A stretch of 64,000 nucleotides of DNA, from NCBI GenBank assembly GCA_018820925.1, contig JAHJNJ010000041.1, forward strand, positions 1 to 64,000, in the 5' to 3' direction. Positions within the stretch are counted from its first letter, which is position 1; each line of letters opens with the position of its first letter. The translations under genes and the position numbers were made by a program. Shown here in pieces: positions 61,372-64,000 of this stretch. This stretch comes from Gammaproteobacteria bacterium (GTDB lineage Bacteria; Pseudomonadota; Gammaproteobacteria; Burkholderiales; Gallionellaceae). Below the pieces are notes generated by a model, which ran no database searches, had not been told where the DNA came from, and worked only from the letters and a program-made list of their open reading frames with translations.

Positions 61372-62109
61372 ATGCTGGAGATGTTCCAAACCACCCAGTT
61401 CTGGGTGGATGTGTTCAAGATCATTGTTATCGATTTGCTGCTGTCCGGCGACAATGCGGTGGTGATTGCGCTGGCGTGCCGCAACCTGCCGCTGGCGCAA
61501 CGCAAAAAAGGCATCCTGTACGGCGTGGGCGGCGCGATCGGCTTGCGCATCGTGTTGACCTTCTTTGCCGTGACTTTGCTGTCGTTGCCCTATCTCAAGT
61601 TGGTCGGTGCGTTGCTGCTGCTGTGGATCGGCATCAAGCTGATTCTGCCGGAAGAAGAGCATGGCGAGGGAAACATCAAGGCCGAGGCGAATCTGTGGGG
61701 CGCGGTGAAAACCATCATCATCGCCGACTTCGTGATGAGTCTGGACAACGTGCTGGGTGTGGCCGCAGCGGCGAAGGGGAGCGTGTTCCTGCTGGTGTTT
61801 GGCCTGTTGATCAGCATCCCGCTGATCGCCTGGAGCAGCCAACTGGTGCTGAAACTGATCGATCGCTATCCCTTCATCATCTATGCGGGCGGTGCATTGC
61901 TGGGCTATGTGGCGGGCGAGATGCTGGTGACTGAGGCTTTGTTCAAGGAATTGGTCGAGGCGCGGCATTATCTGCATTGGCTGGTCCCGTTGCTGGGAGC
62001 GGTGTTCGTGCTGGCGATGGGCTTGTGGCTGGCGAGGCGCATGGCGGAAAAAGCGCCTGCCGTGCACCTGGTCGATGAGCGGGTCGGCGAGACCCGCGAC
62101 GAATCATGA
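61372..62109 (+). CDS. TerC-family integral membrane protein (YjbE-like)
   Basis: 245 residues from ATG 61372 with GGGGGAAG upstream. Seven predicted membrane helices; VIDLLLSGDNAVVIALACRN near the N-terminus and ADFVMSLDNVLGVAAAA in the middle carry the conserved Asp-Asn residues of TerC proteins. Members are linked to metal (for example Mn2+) export or tellurite resistance. The C-terminal 40 residues are a charged tail. Followed 13 bp later by a uspA gene. Confidence 0.88.
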   Translation: MLEMFQTTQFWVDVFKIIVIDLLLSGDNAVVIALACRNLPLAQRKKGILYGVGGAIGLRIVLTFFAVTLLSLPYLKLVGALLLLWIGIKLILPEEEHGEGNIKAEANLWGAVKTIIIADFVMSLDNVLGVAAAAKGSVFLLVFGLLISIPLIAWSSQLVLKLIDRYPFIIYAGGALLGYVAGEMLVTEALFKELVEARHYLHWLVPLLGAVFVLAMGLWLARRMAEKAPAVHLVDERVGETRDES

Positions 62110-62122
62110 AGCGGAGGAAGGC

Positions 62123-62548
62123 ATGAAAATATTGATTCCGGTAGACGGTTCGGCCCCGGGCAACCGTGCGGTGGAACATGTGATCGCCAGCGTGGCCTGG
62201 CTGAAAGAACCGCCGCAGATTCATCTGCTCAATGTGCAATGGAAGCTGGCGACCGCCAATGTGAAGCTGTTCATCAGCCAGGACACCATCAACGACTATT
62301 ACCGCGAGCAAGGCATGGCCGCACTGGCCGATGCGCGCGCCAAGCTGGAGGCGGCGGGACTGGCTTACAGCTACCACATCGCCATCGGCACCCCGGCGGA
62401 AGCCATTGTCCAGGCCGCACAGGAGCAGCATGCGGACCAGATTGTGATCAGCGCACATGGTCAGGGCACGCTCAGTAAAATGCTGCTGGGTTCAGTGGCC
62501 ACCAAGGTCGCTCATCTGGCTCCGATCCCCGTCTTGCTGGTGAAGTGA
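62123..62548 (+). CDS. Universal stress protein, UspA family
   Basis: 141 residues from ATG 62123 (MKILIPVDGSAPGNRAVEHV). The ATP-binding motif GxxGxxxxxxxGS appears as AHGQGTLSKMLLGSVATKVA, so it is probably an ATP-binding UspA. EQHADQIVISAHGQG is typical. Likely co-transcribed with the TerC-family gene. Confidence 0.93.
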   Translation: MKILIPVDGSAPGNRAVEHVIASVAWLKEPPQIHLLNVQWKLATANVKLFISQDTINDYYREQGMAALADARAKLEAAGLAYSYHIAIGTPAEAIVQAAQEQHADQIVISAHGQGTLSKMLLGSVATKVAHLAPIPVLLVK

Positions 62549-62637
62549 AATAACTGATAAATCAAACAGGTATGGTTTGGGCTTGAAAAATGTTTTAGTA
62601 TTCGTTCCGTAGCCTCAGGGAAAGAATAAATACGGGC

Positions 62638-64000
62638 ATGGCGAATATGAGAAAAGCATTTTGGAAGGCCGATTGGTTCACTGCTTTGCTGGTCGCTTTG
62701 TTGTTCCTGTTCAGTGCCAACAGCGATCTGATTCAGAGTCTGGAACGCAGGGCATATGATTGGGGTGTGCGGTCTTCTTCGCGGGTACCCAGCGACAAGG
62801 TCGCTGTCATCGCCATTGACGACCAGAGTATTGCCAACCTTGGCCGCTGGCCTTGGCCGCGTGCGATTCAGGGCAAGATGCTGGATATCCTGGCCGCAGG
62901 CCAGGTCAAGGAAGTCGGGAACACGGTTTTCTTCTTTGAACCCCAGGTCGATGCGGGACTGGATTACATCAACAAGATCGGCGCGATTCTTGCCGAATCT
63001 TCCCTGAAGAAAAGCAATCCTGCCGAATGGGCAAAGTTGGATGCGCTGATGCAGGATGCGTTGCTGCATCTGGATAACGATCAGCAGCTTGCGGAAAGCA
63101 TGCTCAAGGCTAACGATGTGCTGCTGGGCATGTTCTTCGAATTGGGCGAGCCACAAGGGAAACCGGATGGCCCGCTGCCGGAATACATTTTGAAGAACAA
63201 CCTGACCAATATTCTCGGCAATGAAGATTCGTTCTTGCCAATTCCTTCGTTGGGCGCGCAATACCCGATCCCGGCAATCGGATCCACAGCAGTGGCCATC
63301 GGCCACCTCAATGCCACCCCGGATGTGGATGGCGGGGTGCGCACCGAACCGTTGGTGATCGGCTATTTTGACCAGTACTACCCCTCGCTGTCGCTGATGC
63401 TGGCCGCGAAAAGCCTGAACCTCGAGCCCAAAGACATCCAGGTCACTTTGGGGCAGGGCGTCAAGCTGGGCAACCTGAACATTGCCACCGATCCGGCATT
63501 GCGCATGCATACTTTCTTTTATGGCGACCGTGACGGCAAATCCGCTTTCCAGGTGGATTCGTTCTACGATGTGTTGAGCGGCAGGATTCCCGCAGAGAAA
63601 TATCGCGACAAAATCGTGCTGATTGGTGCCACCGCGGCCGGGGTGGGCGCTTCGCAAGTGACGCCGATTTCCGCCGGAATGGCGCCGGTGCTGACGCTGG
63701 CGCATTCGGTGTCCAGTATTCTCAAGCAGGACTTTTTCGTTGTTCCAGGCTGGGGCCTGTGGGCGGAGAGCGGTGTATTCCTTGCGGTTTCCCTGTACTT
63801 GATCCTGTTGTTGCCGCGTCTCAGCGCGGGATTGGCTGCGGCGATTACCGGAACCCTGTTTGTTCTGCTGTTGGCGACGCATTATATTTTGATGACGACG
63901 CAGGCGATGTGGCTGCAGTTGATGTTGCCGGCGGCCCTGCTGCTGGTCGGTCACTTGCTGGTAACCACCAAGCGTTTCCTGCTGACGGAGAAGGGCAAGA
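62638..64000 (+). CDS. CHASE2-domain membrane sensor (3' end outside window)
   Basis: Open for 454 codons to the window edge, with GGGAAAG upstream of ATG 62638 (62647 is an alternative). N-terminal membrane helix (about 15-32), then an extracellular/periplasmic CHASE2 domain (VAVIAIDDQSIANLGRWPWP; LIGATAAGVGASQVTP), followed by three helices (about 375-440). The sequence ends LVTTKRFLLTEKGK, after which such proteins carry a Ser/Thr kinase, cyclase or histidine-kinase output; which one is not visible. A signal receptor of unknown ligand. Confidence 0.85.
   Translation, partial: MANMRKAFWKADWFTALLVALLFLFSANSDLIQSLERRAYDWGVRSSSRVPSDKVAVIAIDDQSIANLGRWPWPRAIQGKMLDILAAGQVKEVGNTVFFFEPQVDAGLDYINKIGAILAESSLKKSNPAEWAKLDALMQDALLHLDNDQQLAESMLKANDVLLGMFFELGEPQGKPDGPLPEYILKNNLTNILGNEDSFLPIPSLGAQYPIPAIGSTAVAIGHLNATPDVDGGVRTEPLVIGYFDQYYPSLSLMLAAKSLNLEPKDIQVTLGQGVKLGNLNIATDPALRMHTFFYGDRDGKSAFQVDSFYDVLSGRIPAEKYRDKIVLIGATAAGVGASQVTPISAGMAPVLTLAHSVSSILKQDFFVVPGWGLWAESGVFLAVSLYLILLLPRLSAGLAAAITGTLFVLLLATHYILMTTQAMWLQLMLPAALLLVGHLLVTTKRFLLTEKGK

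Overview
The window looks like a chromosome segment of a betaproteobacterium, most likely an iron-oxidising or metal-cycling relative of Gallionellaceae (Sideroxydans/Gallionella type, order Nitrosomonadales). This assignment is inference from gene content: a porin-multihaem cytochrome electron conduit, many other c-type cytochromes, a betaproteobacterial ruv-tol-pal-que cluster, and a full type II secretion system (T2SS). No marker gene such as 16S rRNA is present, so the genus is not proven.

Layout. (1) 1-5437, plus strand: the end of a chemoreceptor carrying a C-terminal CheR-docking pentapeptide, then cheR, cheD, cheB, a STAS-domain antagonist and a membrane SpoIIE/RsbU-type phosphatase with a haem-binding CXXCH in its periplasmic sensor. 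(2) 5569-23880, minus strand: a T2SS in the usual order gspC-D-E-F-G-H-I-J-K-L-M-N. It is split between F and G by three exported proteins: a nine-haem cytochrome with Ig-like repeats, a PhoX-like lipoprotein and a MauG/CcpA-like dihaem lipoprotein. A small unknown gene and a block of palindromic repeats lie between E and F. (3) 23962-28421, minus: metal uptake genes (ABC permease, periplasmic metal-binding protein, outer-membrane protein, His/Cys-rich DUF2946-like protein, TonB-like protein), then an RNB-family exoribonuclease. (4) 30520-41921: an EF-hand protein, a small cytochrome c, yebC, ruvC-(UbiA/MenA-like)-ruvA-ruvB, ybgC-tolQRAB-pal-cpoB, queE-queC, and tRNA-Lys and tRNA-Thr behind a consensus promoter.

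(5) About 42.0-50.9 kb: an integrated element just downstream of tRNA-Thr. It carries a tyrosine integrase, AlpA, two DNA-binding or replication-type small proteins, two conserved unknown genes, an MmeI-like type IIL restriction-modification enzyme, and a candidate retron (hairpin-rich non-coding region, small membrane peptide, XRE regulator and reverse transcriptase with NAXXH, YVDD and VTG motifs). A zinc-ribbon gene closes it. The ends carry copies of a TGGGGGCA motif. (6) 51022-59081: an extracellular electron transfer module. A membrane-anchored ferredoxin/FAD oxidoreductase is divergent from a b-type cytochrome-like membrane protein, a 21-haem cytochrome, a 12-haem cytochrome and an outer-membrane beta-barrel with a periplasmic N-terminal extension. 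(7) 59232-64000: sucC-sucD, a TerC-family membrane protein, a UspA protein and the start of a CHASE2-domain sensor cut by the window edge.

How they fit together (inference): the porin-cytochrome module would pass electrons between the outside and the quinone pool, with the cytochrome b and FAD/ferredoxin proteins linking to NAD(P). The T2SS would export large secreted or surface cytochromes and lipoproteins. The chemotaxis genes plus the haem sensor-phosphatase would tie movement or lifestyle to redox state. The island adds anti-phage defence. The window also carries at least nine short palindromic repeat elements, four of them overlapping protein-coding or leader sequence.
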